Shown here in pieces: positions 35,186 through 48,689 of a DNA stretch of 64,000 bases; position 1 is the first letter of the stretch; each line of letters begins with the position of its first letter. The stretch spans positions 40,744,001-40,808,000 of the forward strand of contig JAZBRS010000029.1 of NCBI GenBank assembly GCA_037176725.1, given 5' to 3'. Made by a program: the position numbers and the translations under genes. The notes beneath the pieces are model-generated. The model was not told the origin of the DNA, ran no database searches, and saw only the letters and a program-made list of their open reading frames with translations. The stretch is from Posidonia oceanica (taxonomy: Eukaryota > Streptophyta > Magnoliopsida > Alismatales > Posidoniaceae).

Positions 35186-37204
35186 CTTAGTGATTATTGC
35201 TTGTGTATGACCCACAACATTTGTTGATAATTTATCATGCTTAGATTGAGGTTTTAATGGTGTTTGTTGAGTTGGAGGCGGCGTGGTTCATGGTGTGAGC
35301 ATACAACCATTATCCGCCAATATCTCTAGTTGTAGATATCAAATTTTTGTGATCTTTGTTGCACATGGTAGATAATTCAATTATCTTCATTTTGATATAT
35401 GGTACATCATTTTATGGTATGTTTGTGAGGTTTTGTGGCTAGTTGCAGGGTGACAGTTTTATTGTCCTATTTCTAGCGCCTGAGGCGCATGTTGCCCGTG
35501 CGTATTGGACGTGCGGGTTAGGGGCGCGGGTTATCTGCATAGTCCCCTGCAGCAGTTGCTGCAATAGGTTTTCTTAGGGATTTTTTAGTGGTACTTTTGT
35601 GGTTTTTGCGTGGCTTTTCGTGTGGATTTTTGCATGATGATTTGTGGTGTTTTTGAGATGATTCTAAATTGATTTTTGAAATGATTTTCCAAAAAGGATT
35701 TGGAGAAAAATGCATAAGTTTTGCAAAGATTTTGGAAAATAGTTTTCTAATGATTTTGAAGGACTGAGAGGCCGAAGCTTCTGGCCGATGGACTAGAGAC
35801 GACTGATACCTCTAGATGGTTGAGAGCCAGTTGCCTAGGATGAGGTTCGAGTGGTTTTGCTGTGGTTTTTGAGGAGCCAAGAGGGTTGTAGGATCGTACC
35901 AATGGACCAGAGACAATTGATACCTTTAGAAGGTTAGGTACGAGTCCAAGGTTAAGGTTCCATAGGTTTAGTGGATCAAGAGGTCGAGGTTGAGGTCTAA
36001 GTGACCAAGAGACTGAGGATGAGGTCCTGGACCAAGAGGCCGAGGTTGAGGCCTGAGTGACCAAGAGACCAAGGATGAGGTCCAGTGAGGACGTTGAGAG
36101 GGCGAACCCTGTGTTTGTCCCAGAGTGGACTTATAGAGGGTTTTAGAGTATGAACCCGAGACAGAGGAGCTCTTGCACACGGTGGCTTGTCCGTGGTAAT
36201 GTAGTGTGCTTCAACGGCTACTTGTGGGCTGGTCAGTCGCTTGTGGCCAAAGTGACATGATAGGTTTTTGTGTTGTGTGTGTGAGTTGTGGTTGTGGTTT
36301 CTCGAGTACTAATTCAGATTTTCAAGCTCCAGTCTAGTGGAGGCCTTGGTTTTTGAGATGTGGATTTGTGTTAGTTTTAAACTTGGTTTGGCGTAGAGTA
36401 GCCATTCTAAGAGTGCATAAAGAGATTTCAAAGATGCACGTATTTTGAAAAGAAAAGAGAAATAGTTTTGAAAAGCATATTTTAAAGGATTTATGCTTGT
36501 GGGGCAATAGCAGATTGCCTTGCTGTGGTTTTGTGGCATTAAGGTAAGATGCCTGTTTTCTGAGGTGTTTAGTGTTGTTGTCTAGGATGCACGCCTATTT
36601 GGTTTTGTGCATCAAGGTTTTTGGTGGTTTTGATTTTCTAGCATCAATAGTTGAGATGCTTGTTTTAGTAGTGTGTTTCGTTCGCAGATCTCGAGTTTTG
36701 TGAGGTCTGGGATTTTGGTTTTAAGATGGTTTTCGTGATTCACGTCACAGTGTGTGGGTGCATTGTATTTTTTGTGGTTTGGGTTTCCATGTGTGAACCC
36801 ATTTGGGGATTTTAGTGATTTTGGGTTCCTACTTGACACGTAGGACTGTTGAGGTTTTACTGGTTTTTGGTTTGGTGTTGGCATGGTTTTCAAGTTTAGT
36901 TTTCTGGTTTTATTTTTTGGTTTTGTTTTGTGGAGTGTGTGCTAGGTGACCTAGTTAATGGTCACTCACGTGTGCTTTTGTTTTATATTTTGCAGGTGTA
37001 GATGTAGAGTTCGACAAGTTTGCTAGTGCATATAGAAGGGAATCACTCAACCACACATCAAGGTTTCTAAGTAGGCTTCCTATATTAGACTCATTAATGC
37101 TGATTATGGTATTTTAGATTGTGTATTTGAATTTAGATTCAGAATTGGTATTTGATTGAAAAAAAATGTGGTTAGGATTAGATGTGATGACCGGGGTCGT
37201 TACA
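35186..37204 (+). repeat. Tekay-like LTR, left part removed
   Basis: Ends GACCGGGGTCGTTACA at 37,204. The interior matches the solo LTR at 18,554-19,980 (GTGGCTTTTCGTGTGGA, AAATGCATAAGTTTTG). Its start is missing because Tat-F is inserted at 35,185. It includes internal near-duplicates around 35,780-36,080 (GAGGCCGAGGTTGAGG). Confidence 0.8.
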
Positions 37205-38242
37205 CTTTATTTGCACATTATGTTTGTAAGAAGAAGAAGAAGAAGAAGAAGATGATGATGATAATGATGATGATGATGACGACGACGACACTTACAAGCA
37301 TGGGAACCTTTGAATGACATCGGCGTTGTCCCAAAGTAGTCGAGCACACATTAACACACACCTCCTTAAGACATCTCAAACGTCAGCAATTAAGCGAACT
37401 AAGAGTGACGATCATAATCAACGTTGATGTGCGTGGAACAACAACAATAAAATAACAAACACCATGAGACTAAAAACCGATAACCACACTTGTAACCTCC
37501 CATCCTTTCCAATGGGGACTACCGAATAGTCTCTATTTATATGCCCCCTCCTCTAGGAGGGGAGATATGCTCTCTTTTCTTGGAGACACCCATCTTCCAC
37601 ATTACTCATGACACACAGTAACTTAGGCATCGAAGAGTCTCCGACTGAACACCATCGTGAGAGATCCTTTAATGCATGTATTTTTCATAAGGAGACGCTC
37701 ACTAGGGTCAAGCAGGTGAGGACTCTCTGATTTCTAAGATCTGAGAGGGAGACACATCAATTACAATGTAGAATGGCACTCATCGTGGGCATGAGAAGAG
37801 GAAGAATAGTGGGTCTTGGAGGAAGGGTGAGCCACAATAGTAGGAGTAGAGGAGCAAGTGCAAGGGCAAGGAAAAATGAAAGCAAAGTACAAAAGACACC
37901 CTAGGATAAAAGGAGTGGTTGAAGGATAGTGGGGAAGTTAAGGAGGCAAGGTAGTGATTGCTACCACAACAGTGCACAAAGAGACACCTTTGAGAGATAT
38001 GGCATGAATCTCGTGTTGTGGGATGCAGGGGGGCTTTATGAGGAGGCGATCAAAAATCATAAAAGTGCACAGAAGACTAGATGCTTGAGGCCAAACGAAG
38101 GAAAGCTTTCAATCCATTCGACCTTTCAGCATTAGTCCTCAAGATTGTGAGACAAATGCAACATGTGAACCTTGATCCATCACTAGATGTGTGCCACGTG
38201 TTCATTAAAGGATCCAGTCTGCCCCTTTTGTTGACCTTGTTG
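37205..38242. other. Unassigned DNA with a mixed trinucleotide repeat
   Basis: (AAG)n then (ATG)n and (ACG)n at 37,229-37,289. The stretch near 37,325 (GGCGTTGTCCCAAAGTAG) resembles, inverted, the Tat-C LTR near 46,618, so some of this may be Tat LTR debris. No gene is seen. Confidence 0.5.
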
Positions 38243-40440
38243 TGTAACGCCCCTAGTTGCTACAATCCAAAATACTAGCCTAAACAATTTAAAATCACAA
38301 TATAATCCTCAATTATAATAAAATTAAAGGCTACTAAAAGAAACTATCTACCCAAGAACCTATGTGTACGACTACGTGACTCCGGCTATAATGCATCAGA
38401 GAAAAAGACCGTTACGCATCTGCACCTACAACTAGAAACCATAAGAGAAAACACACGTAAGTGACCATCAAAAAGGTCACCCAATACACATCCCACACAA
38501 ATCCACAAATCCAGAAAACATATCTTTAAAACCTTTACAATCATCACTGCTAAAAAACACAACCATTGTGAAAACCACTAAAGCTCAGGAGCATGCCAAA
38601 AACTCTAGAATGGCAACTACACAAGGCATTCGAGCCCCACAAGCCAAAAATAGCGAAAACCACAATGCACTCTAACTAAAAGACATGCATTCCAAAAAGC
38701 TATCACAAACTCAATGCCACATAGGAGGAAACACAGAAAACCTTGAGCCACACAAGCGAAAAAAAACTAACTGAGTCGTGTTGCCCAGTGCCAAGCTACT
38801 GACTTTGGCAACAAGCAGCCACCGAGGTGTACTGCACTGCCACAGACAAGCCACCCTGCGTGGAACCTGTCCGTCCCGAAGTCCAACCTCACTAAAGGAC
38901 CCTCAACATGCTAACCATACAAAAAAGTTGTCCTCTCTCTCAAAAAGTCACTTGGAATGGGGCACGTGAAACTACCCGTACTGGCCCAACCACGCAGAGT
39001 CCGCCCTCTCGGCGTCCTAACCACGGTTCTTGAAGCAACCAGAGTCTCTAACCTCTAGGTCCAACTAGCATCCCATGTCTCAGTGCCCAGAGAAACTAGA
39101 GTATCATACCTCCGGGTCCAGCCAGCACCTCAACCCACGAACCTCAGCCTCGGTCTCGTGAAAGCCAATCTAGGAGTGTCATACCTCTAGGATCCGACGA
39201 CACTTACCTACAGTCTCTTGGTCTCAGAACCTCAACCTAGGTTTCATGCTCGACCACCCAGGAATATCGTTATATCATCTGGTCCTGGTAACACGACCCT
39301 CCAGTCTATTGGTCCACAATAAAAACCATGGAAAACTCTTTTCAAAATCATTCTCAACATTATTTCCTCAAAACCATTTAGAAAACAATTTCACATTTCA
39401 GGAACCACTCTCAGAAATCACAATGCAAGCCTAGAAATCAGGACAGTTTAACTGTCAAGCCCAAAACTAGCCTGAAAAATGTGCCAATAATATGAGCTAG
39501 TAATCCAAGCCAGTATCATGCGCCTGCATTTTGCGCTCTCAGTAGAAAAATAGAGCAAATAGAGCTTTAAAACCAGAGCAGGGAAAAAACAGTGAGCTAC
39601 AATTCGGAAATCATCCTGATCTCACCACGCTCACCCAAAAATTACACATAGCATATCAAAACAAAGATCTTGAGATACTCTATCATTTGGGACCAAAAAC
39701 ACAAAGATTGGGTGCATAAAACTCAAGATATTACCAAATCAAGAAAACAACATATATGCATATACGAACCATAACCCGAGAACTTTCAAGCATGTATATT
39801 CACTAGAAAATCATCTAAAATTCATCAAAAACTATGATAAATTTCTCACACAACTGGATCAACGCATTCAACATGAAATCACAAGATTTAAGCACAAAGG
39901 AAGGGTAAAACGGGGTGTGTACCATGAAATAAGCCAAACGACCCAACATACAGGAACCCAAACTTGATGCCAGCGATTTCCAACGCCGGTGCTCCAAGGA
40001 TCACAGCAGCCACCTCCAACTGGGCATGCACGAACCGCCTAGTGTCCATCGACAATCGGCCAACAAGAATAGCACCGTTACTCATGCATGCAAGCAAAGA
40101 GGAGATGTGAACCCATCGATAGAGAACCAACAAAAACTCACCTCCACGGCACAAACACGATGGGGAGGTGGTGGTGGGTGATGAGACTCTCTCTACTGCA
40201 CACACAGCAGCCTCCCATGCAGTGACCACGGCAAGAAAACAAAACAAATCAACATGCATGCCAAGATCTAGAACAAAACTCGACATGCAAGAAGGGAGGA
40301 AGGTGGATCGAACCTGTCCTGTGACCATGTGTCCGCGTGGCTCGTGGGGGGGCGAGCCGACGACGGCCACGGCTGAGCGATGCATCCAAGGAGGACTCAA
40401 CTCTAAAACATCGAAAGACAAGTGGAGAAAACAAAGATAA
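38243..40440 (-). repeat. Tekay-like LTR, inverted, outer end at right not seen
   Basis: Left edge TGTAACGCCCCTAG is the end of the LTR on the minus strand (CTAGGGGCGTTACA). Its reverse complement aligns with the end of the LTR at 37,204 (GGTCACTTACGTGTG, GTAGGTGCAGATG). The other end is not found; Tat-D sequence begins near 40,440. Frames of 60-185 codons inside are not convincing genes. Confidence 0.7.
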
Positions 40441-40449
40441 AGCAAAAGG

Positions 40450-42552
40450 AGTCACCACTTAGTCTATTTATCGGAAAGACGAGGCAAATCGGGAAGAAAG
40501 CATGAAAATGCGTGCATTGCAATGCAAAATGTATGACTGGTGCCAATGGATGAGACACTATGGTTATTGCGGGCCAGAGAAAGGGTAAGGACTCCAGTTA
40601 CGCATGGGGAAGGGGTTAGGCACCCCCATGCACTCGACGAGTCGGTCTTTCTAAGCTTATTCGCTCGCATGTGTGGGAATGTCGGCAATTGAATACCAAT
40701 TATTATATGCCCGGGGGCGATGGATGCCATGCCATGATGTATGATTTAATGTCGCTAGATACATGCTAGAAACGAATGCTTGATATTGAATGCCATGCTA
40801 TAATGCTTAAAACATGTGGATAGAAACAAGGCTAAAGCAAGGAATCACAGGTATGCAATGTAAACAAGGAAAACTCATGCTCAGTTAACTATCTAGGTGG
40901 TCTGATCTGGGTTTCTCGCGCTGGGTCTGCACGCCAGTAGTTCCTGCTAGGAGGATACGCTAGATTTGGTCACCAGTATGGCACGCCAGGTCCTGACGCT
41001 AATATGGTGCACCCCAGTTTTTACAGACATACACATAGGAACTTCATTGCATAATTATGATTCAAAAACGATTAAAGCAAGGTGGGAACAAATTGACGAA
41101 GCACAAGGGAGGTCCAGAGACCAAAATGCAACAATCAAAACATGGGATGGCTGTGTGGAATGCTCCACCCACCTCCGTGCCCCATTGGCGAGTCACGTTG
41201 GGTCCTTCGGCCACGACGAAGGCCGGGAAGCCCCATGACGCCGCCGAGGTGCTCTGGGGAGGTCTGGAAGGTTAGGTGAGATGCAATGCAAGTGAGAAAA
41301 CATGAAATGGCGTGTCCCCACTCTCCCCTCCATGGCGTCGACTCCACCAGTCATGGAGCAGACGGTTGGCCATTGGCACAGCCGGAGGAGGCGACGCCGC
41401 GTCACCGAGGGGCTTAGGGAGCTATGCGCAAATGTGGGGGTGCGGCCTATTCGAGCTCATTGGCCTCTGGCCAAGCAGGAAGTTGAGAGCACACCTCGGA
41501 TGCAAATGGATGTCAGCGGTAAACCAAGGAAGAAAATGATGCAAAAATGGCATTCAAGAAACAAACAGGAAACACAACTAGACTACATTGCTACGGGGGA
41601 GGCGAGGCTATACTTGGGTGGATTCCGGCGCATGGTCTCCCGGTGTAGTGAGTCACGGCGTGCGTCGGTCGGCTCGGTTAGGGTGGCGAGCTGCGGTGTG
41701 GGCTATTTTGTGGGCTGCGATGTGGCCTACGGTGTGGCCTACAATGGTGCGAGGTGTTCGGGTTGCTTTCGTTACTCTCAGGTTGTGCTCGCACAGGAGG
41801 TCTGGTTTGCCCAGGAATTGCACACACCTCTCTTGCTCTCCCAATTCCCTGTTTTTGTTGCCTGCTTGTGTGGTGCTGGTGGCCGAGGTGGCGTGCTACG
41901 GTGCGGGCTTAGAGTGGCAGGGAGTGGCGAGGCGTGCGGTGCAGAGAGCATGTTGTGCAGCAGGAGCGCCGAAACCAAGCCGTTCACTCACGCCTGGTCA
42001 CCGGTACAGTGCACGGGCGCATGTGGTCGAGTGCAATGGCTAAAACTCAGAGGACACGGGTGGCTCAAGATTGGATGGATGCATGATGGCTAGGGTACTC
42101 CACAGTACGTGCATGCTAGTGGGGGGAGAGAATTAAGCATTTTCGTGGTTAAGAAACACTTGAGTTCTCTGCAGATTTTAATCTGACACAGGGCACTGGG
42201 CTGGCATTTTGCACCGGTCGTGGTCGCTTGGATGATTCGCCTTGTATTTCCACTGGCTGTCTCCGCGAGCTAGCTGCACCAGGAACTGACGCTTGCTATT
42301 CGTGCTAAGACTATGTCAGAGGCTTTGCTGCTCTTGAGCTCATTCCCATGGAGTCCTGGGCCATCAAACGGGCTTGGGCTTTTGGCTCTGGTGGTTTTAG
42401 GGTTTCAGTGGGTTTTTAAGGTGTGTTTGGTGTATTGGGTTGATTTTGAAGTGGTAGGTTTGGCTTGGGATATGGGTTTGCGGCCGCCATGCCCGAGAAT
42501 GCTCCTCTGGAGAAACCTGCCGACGAACGACTACAAAATTGGGGTGTCTACA
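40450..42552 (-). repeat. 3' LTR of Tat-D (inner end approximate)
   Basis: The right edge is exact: TGTAGACACCCC on the minus strand, preceded in element sense by a polypurine tract. The left edge is estimated. Near 40,450 the minus strand reads AAGTGGTGACTCC, which resembles the primer-binding sequence of some Tat elements, so a tandem LTR arrangement is not excluded. A 263-codon plus-strand frame at 41,302-42,093 lies in it but shows no known domain and is probably spurious. Confidence 0.6.
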
Positions 42553-42568
42553 GATACCCCTCCTTGAG
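42553..42568 (-). other. Polypurine tract of Tat-D
   Basis: Minus strand CTCAAGGAGGGGTATC directly upstream of the LTR start. The same AAGGAGGGG core is found at Tat-C (48,068-48,084). Confidence 0.75.
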
Positions 42569-42689
42569 CGAGGTTGAGGGAACCATGGCCGCTGCTCAGG
42601 GCTGATAAGACACCCCACCTGAAGTCCATGGGAGAGTTAGCTATTGGCCCGAGTCACTTATCCGGCAGATACACCAAAGGTCGTGGCTC

Positions 42690-43505
42690 GCTGCCGCAAT
42701 GCAAGTGCAGGTGCGAATGCTATGCTGATGTAGATGGTAAAACGCAAAGCTGACGAAAATCATGCAATGTTGATGCTGATGCAGGTGCGATGCTTACGCT
42801 AATGCTCATTGCGCTGAACTCTGCTGGGGGGATGCAGGCGATGCATGCGTGTGCGGTGTTGATGCGATGCTGTGGGTCGCTGAGCTGCCTGACTCTAAGC
42901 GACGATGATGCGGGTCACTGAGCCGCCCGACTCCAGGTGACGGTGCTGCCATTCGCTGAGCTCTACTCTAAGCGATGGCTGTGCGGGTGTGCGGGTGTTG
43001 TGTATGTGATGCTGATGTAAGTGCGCGTGACATTGGGGTTGTGCATGTGATGCTGAGCACGCAATGTCGAGGAAGCGATCCTGGCCATGCACTACCGCAG
43101 GTGTCATCCTGTGCAGGCAAGCTGCAGAGAGTGTTGCATAGCTAAGGACGCCACCTTGAGCAATACGCGAACCAAGGGTTCGATTCCTAAGCACACAATG
43201 CCCGGTGATGCGAAAATGCGGGAGATAGTGTAATGGCTGCACGGAGTATGACAGCGCAATGAGGATGCGATGTTATACGATGCAATGCAATGTGATACAG
43301 TGTAGTAAAAATGTGATGCAAAGAAATGACATGCAATGCAATGTAGTGTATATACAGCGTAATGCAATGCCATGCGATGCTAGTGTTGATTCTACTGGGG
43401 ACAGATAGAAAGTGTGTGATGGCATGTAATGAGATGCAAAGACATGCGACATAATGCTATGCAATGCAATGCAATGAAACGCTATGTGACAGAATGCAAT
43501 GACGA
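42690..43505. repeat. Quasi-repetitive ATGCAATGC/GATGCTGATG region
   Basis: Long stretch built from words like ATGCAATG, GATGCTGATGT and GATGCGATG, in the 3' region of Tat-D. Not a clean tandem array and not coding. Confidence 0.7.
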
Positions 43506-43506
43506 G

Positions 43507-43867
43507 AGGCGTGATGAGTTGACGGACTCATCGCCGGATAGTTAAGGTTATCAGCCCGAGCAGTTAACGGACTCATCGTCAGATAGTTAAGGGTATCAGC
43601 CCGACGAGTTAACGGACTCATCGCCGGATAGTTTAGGGTATCAGCCCGATGAGTTAACGGACTCATCACCAGATAGTTAAGGGTATCAGTCCGAGGAGTT
43701 AACGGACTCATCACCAAATAGTTAAGGGTATCAACCCGATGAGTTAACAGACTCATCACCGGATAGTTAAGGGTATCAGCCCGACGAGTTAACGGACTCA
43801 TCACTGGATAGTTAAGGGTATCAGCTCGGGAGGAGTTAACGGACTCATCACCGGATAATTAGGGCTA
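43507..43867 (-). repeat. 45-bp tandem array, 8 copies
   Basis: Unit contains GAGTTAACGGACTCATCACC then GGATAGTTAAGGGTATCAG. Copies differ by a few bases. Because 45 is a multiple of three, a minus-strand frame encodes a 15-residue repeat (MSPLTRRADTLNYP); this looks incidental. Confidence 0.9.
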
Positions 43868-43884
43868 TCAGCCTGGGGGATGGG

Positions 43885-44430
43885 TGGAGTGCGACAGGAA
43901 TACTGAACCCGAAGGTGCGGCAGAGGTTTGTGGACCGTCCTGTGACAGTTAGGGGTGTCAGCCCGGTGGAGGATGAGATGATACCAAAGGGCAGTAATGA
44001 TGCCCCTAGTATCGAGGGCGATGACAGGCCAGCGAGTCTGTCAGGCAAGAGGGGTGATGACAAGTCGGATGACTTGTAACCACAGATGCAAAATGCAATG
44101 GGAATACCACATTCGAAGGTGTGGTAGACGTCCATGGACTGTCCCGTGACAGTTAAGGGTGTCAACCCGGTAGAGGATGAGACGATACCAAAGGGTAGTA
44201 ATGATGCCCCTAGTATCAAGGGCGACGATAGGCCAGCAAGTCTATCAGGCAAGAGGGGTGATGACAAGTCGGATGACTTGTAACCACGGATGCAAAATGC
44301 AACGGGAATACCACACCGAAGGTGTGGCAGAGGTCTGTGGACGCTCCCGTGACAATTAGGGATGTCAGCCTAGATGCAGATGGAGATGTGATACCAGAGG
44401 GCAGTGAAAAGATGCCCCTGGTATCAGAAG
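43885..44430 (-). repeat. About 203-bp tandem array, 2.6 copies
   Basis: Units begin near 43,902, 44,109 and 44,312 with CGAAGGTGYGGYAGA and contain GATGACAAGTCGGATGACTT. They lie in the 3' untranslated region of Tat-D next to the 45-bp array. Confidence 0.85.
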
Positions 44431-45600
44431 GAAGATACCAGGGGACAACCGAAGCGCCCTTGGCATCGAGATGAAGAATGGTGACAAGACTGATGAGCTT
44501 GTCAACCGAGTAGTTAGGGGTACCAGCTCATATGTAAGGAGGATGAATGCAAGGACCCATCGCGGTGAGTGTGCAATGGTCTCAGAGCAGGCATGTGATG
44601 TTGCACCACGAAGTGGCAAACGATGAACATGTCAATCATCACGGACACCCCAACGCGATGAGTAGCCAAAACTTGAAAAGTGCAGAGCCTCTGAGCGAGG
44701 GCTTTGCAAAAAGTGCTCATCCTTGACTCCAATTTTCGAAAACAGGGAGAAGGGGAAGGATTGATTATTGCATTTATTATGTTTTTGGTGGCTTCGAATT
44801 CAAAGCAGCTGTTTGGTGAGAGGATGCTTCTACACGTCCTGATTCAGGAGACTTGTTGATCCTCGAGCAATGCCATGTCAAGTTGTGGATGGTGGCTCTC
44901 ATTCTCACTCTGGGTTCGGGATGAGGCCTCAGCTTTGCAGGATATAGCGTTTGGCTGCATGTGGGTAGCAAAAACATTGGATGTAACTTCATAGCCTCTG
45001 TCTTAACTCCTCGAGGACCGACTACCGCTTTTGACACTCTCAGATTGATATTTCTTTCCCCCTCTCGAGTGATTGTATTTACATCTGATCTGCCAGGGAG
45101 GTTGAGTTGTTGCTTGCACAAGGGATCTGAGCATGCTGCTGTGCTCGGTGGGTGGGGCCAGCTCCTCCTGATGGTGTTTCCCATGCAGTTGGCAATGTTG
45201 CGCTTGCAATTGGAAGTTGAGGTGACTTCGATGCTCGTCCGAGTCACTCCTCTCATAGGATCCTTCTTTCTTCAACTTCTTTCTTCATATTTCTTTAATG
45301 CCCAATATGCATATCATGCCATTTTTTCTTTTTGCTTGCATGCTCTCAATTCTTTTGGATATGCATCTTCTTCGCCCTCTTGGGGTAGCGGTCCCTGATG
45401 AGGTGTTAAGAGTTCGCCTGTTCAGCGCACACCATCAGCCTCTGCCACGTGTACAAGTAGCCTCTAGCTATGCTCTGCTCTACTTTGGTCCTCTCCATGT
45501 CTGGTGGACTCACTTGATTGGATTGATCTCGCTCTTGGAGTTTCACGCTTAGCGAGATTCTTTGATCTGCTCTAGGTCTTACATTGTGGCCACATGCAAT
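44431..45600. other. Tat-D interior or junction, unassigned
   Basis: A last degenerate repeat copy near 44,440-44,530, then unique sequence. Overlapping frames at 44,777-45,256 (minus) and 44,961-45,398 (plus) show no known domain. The border with the Tat-C LTR cannot be placed exactly. Confidence 0.45.
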
Positions 45601-48067
45601 GAAATGGCACTGCTCGGGTGAGTTCTGCCTGAGATGGTTGATGCTTGACATCCTCTCGACGCTGCTTGTTTATCCAAAGCCGGTTTTTTGGATTATACAA
45701 ATTTTTATGGGTTTTTTCATTTTACACATGTTTTTGGGTTTTGTCAGTTTTGTGATTTTTAGGGTTTTTTTGCTTTTATAGAAAAAACATAAAATCAAAA
45801 ACTAGCGGAAAGGGAAACATGTTTTTGTCGTTTTTTTGCATATTTGAATTTTTGTGCTTTTGTATTTTTCAAGATGTAGGAAATGAAATGCTCATGCAGA
45901 GAAAGTAGAAGCATGTTTTTTGGTTCTTTATGGTTTTTATACTTTTTATGGTTTTTTGATAATGCGAGAAAACGCAAAAGCAAACAAAATGGAAAAAACG
46001 AAAGACGATGCCAGAAAAAAAAGGGGAAGGTAAGAGGGGCTTACTTGTCAGCAACCTAAGGATGGAGGTGTTGGAACCGCCCCCGCACCGGCACTGCCCT
46101 AACATCCCTGGCTGCGTTCTCTCTCATCCTTGCAAAGCTGTTCTGACTAAACCAAGGAGATAGGATGCCTAAGATATGGGACGGCAAAGGGGGTTGGAAC
46201 GAGACTGATGAGATCAGAAGGATCCATTGGGGAAGAGATAGAATCGGGAGTGATGAGATTGACTCCTGAGGCCCCAGCACCGTTGGAGCTTGCAAACCCA
46301 CGCGAGGGATGGCTGGGCAGACCAAGGTGCGCCGGTGTTGACGGTGGCATCGGATCTACCTCTTGCACCCTGATGCGAAGGACCTTCCAGTCGATGAGGC
46401 CCTGAACGGCGTCTCGCAATTATGGATATGGGGTTTTGGAGGGAAAAAAACGAGGCTTCCTTCTTGACGACGTCTATCGCTCTCTCGGGGTCCCCTTTTG
46501 TTGTATCCAACTTCTCCACTCCACGTGTGAGGAAGTTGGTGTGATCGCCACTCTCGATTCGCTTGCGCTGGCCCTCGAGACACCTTGGGAGATGTGATAT
46601 GTGTTGCGGGTTCAGCTACCTTGGGACAACACCAGCGTTGCCCAAGGGTGCCCGTGCTTTGGTGAGTTTCTTCTTCTTCTTCTTCTTCTTCTTCCTTGCA
46701 AAAAAAACAGAATGATATGAAAGATATGGGTTAATTTGGTGTAGTAAGTAATCCTAAAATAAAACTAAAAATCAACATAAATTAATCAAAGAAATACTTA
46801 CCCGAGGGATTTTTATCCCCCCCGGTTGTAACTAAATATGAATATGCCTAGCTACAACAATATGGAAAATAACATGCGATATGCAAATGTGTAAAGCGAA
46901 ATATAATGCTAAAGTAAAACCCCCTTTGGATGTAGTGGAATGTTTGGAACAGGAAGGATTAACGTCACGTAATCGACGACAAACTCTCAAGCTTTTAAGC
47001 TCTTCCTTTCTCTTTCTCTCTCTTTATATTTTTTCTCTCAAGTCTATATTTTCTCAATTCAAACCCTTTTCAAAAATCTCGTCTAATCTCTATTTTCTGG
47101 TCTCAAATTTGTGTCCTAGGTCCCCTCTCAAGGTTGAAGGAAGAATAAAAATGTGCCAATGGGGAGCCAACTTATCAAAGTTTCCAAAACAGAAACGTTG
47201 GACACATGATATGGCGCAGCTAACGTTATATGCTGGGAAAGCAGCGTCTAACGACCTCCCGAGCTACAGCTGTTGTGGATCAAGAATATTCTCCCCTAAG
47301 TGCTGATTAACTGTGATTAAGCCACTCTTAATTGACATTAAAAGGCTTTGACCGGTCAAGGAGTCCAAAATTGGTAAAGGAATCAAGATAAAATTTGGGC
47401 CAAATAAGGAAGGTTGATAAAGCAAATTGCCGCTGTAAGACGCATGGAACCATGCGTCTTACGTTGGACGACTGGAATCCCATGTACAATGACCCTCCAA
47501 GGTACAGCTGTGGATTTGAAGGAATAATTAGCAATTAATGATGGATTAATGCTAATTAAACACAGATTTGTTAATCAATTGGTCAACGGACCCCTAAAAG
47601 GAGTAACAAACAGGCCCTCGGATTTGGCTAAATAAGGAAAGTTGTGGTCAACACTGGGTTTCAACGTTGGACGTTGGTACACTAGTGTCCAATGTTAAAC
47701 GCAGGGACACCCGCGTCTAACACACACAGGCAATCCACCTTCCAAATTTGGCCAAGAAATTAAGGGAGCTTATATTGTTGTCATTGAAGTATAAATAAAG
47801 GATCTCTTAAAGGCACGAAGACAATGTGGTAACCTGGGGACCAAATTGGACCTAAGAACTGGGCTGATCGGACAACAGTTCGCAGAGTTGTTATATGAGT
47901 TATATGCTGCGTCGTCCAGCAAAGCACTCTTCTAACACCCACGATAAGCGTTTAGCTCGAATGAGAGAGCTTTGGTCGAGAAAAGGAGCTCTAGAGGTAA
48001 ACTGAGTACGATATGATGCAAAAGGGTTTCACTACAATGAAGGGAGTGCCAAAATGGGGTATCTATA
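45600..48067 (-). repeat. 3' LTR of Tat-C (inner end approximate)
   Basis: Outer end near 48,067, where the expected CTACA reads CTATA (one transition). The block near 46,560-46,860 aligns with the Tat-A LTR near 5,700-5,960. It contains a (TTC)n run at about 46,669-46,696, a perfect 13-base inverted repeat at 47435-47462, and copies of the dyad motif at 47216-47233 and 47685-47702 plus a partial one at 47,244. Confidence 0.65.
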
Positions 48068-48084
48068 GATTGCCCCTCCTTGAA
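48068..48084 (-). other. Polypurine tract of Tat-C
   Basis: Minus strand TTCAAGGAGGGGCAATC, matching the Tat-D tract. Places the element interior to the right of 48,067. Confidence 0.75.
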
Positions 48085-48196
48085 GCTGGCTTCAGCACAA
48101 AGCTAGCTACAAGGCGAGACGATACCCCCGTATGGCACTACCCATGGTTCTAAGAGAAATCCAATGCCTGCTGCCACCAGGCTTGGACGAGACACA

Positions 48197-48450
48197 ATGA
48201 GGGTCGAATGAAGAGACACGACCATGGGGGTTACCCAAGGGGGTCAAACTAAAAGACACGGCCATAAGGGTTGCCTGGGGGGGTCAAGCTAAAAGACATG
48301 GCCGTGGGGGTTGCTTGGGGTGGTCAAACTAAAAGACACGGCCAAAGGGATTGCCCTAGGGGGTCAAACTAAAAGACACGGCCAAAGGGGTTGCCCGCGG
48401 GGGTCAAACTAAAAGACACGGCCAAGGAGATTGCCCTAAGGGGTCAAACT
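48197..48450 (+). repeat. 40-bp tandem array, about 6 copies
   Basis: Unit GGGGGTCAAACTAAAAGACA then CGGCCAAAGGGGTTGCCCGC. The same family returns at 49,441-49,983. Confidence 0.9.
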
Positions 48451-48689
48451 AAGAGATGGATAGCAAATGTATCCAACGACCACTCAATGCGAATGCAATG
48501 CAATGTGCTATGCATGGATGCGTGCTGGTTGGAATGCAAGGGAGGTGATCATGAATGTAATGCATGACCCTAGATAATGAGGTTCCTCTCTCATTTCCGG
48601 CTTTGATTTGTATACTGAGTTGGCTAAGGAATTTTCTCATTACCTAAAGCGAACTGACACATGCATGAACACAATTTGTCATAGTCAAG

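Noticed and set aside
40249..40458. Host-like gene frames near 40,000
   Set aside because: Overlapping frames on both strands inside a Tekay-like LTR, with no domain.
40440..40475. A primer-binding site that would make the Tat-D LTR a 5' LTR
   Set aside because: TGGTGACTCC is suggestive, but the polypurine tract at 42,553 fixes this LTR as 3', and no clear TG/CA end adjoins the word.
41302..42093. A 263-codon plus-strand frame
   Set aside because: Lies in a Tat LTR, overlaps other open frames, has no known domain and uses a CpG-rich low-complexity stretch.
43457..43804. A 115-codon minus-strand frame with 15-residue repeats
   Set aside because: It follows from a 45-bp tandem array whose unit is a multiple of three; other arrays nearby are not in frame.
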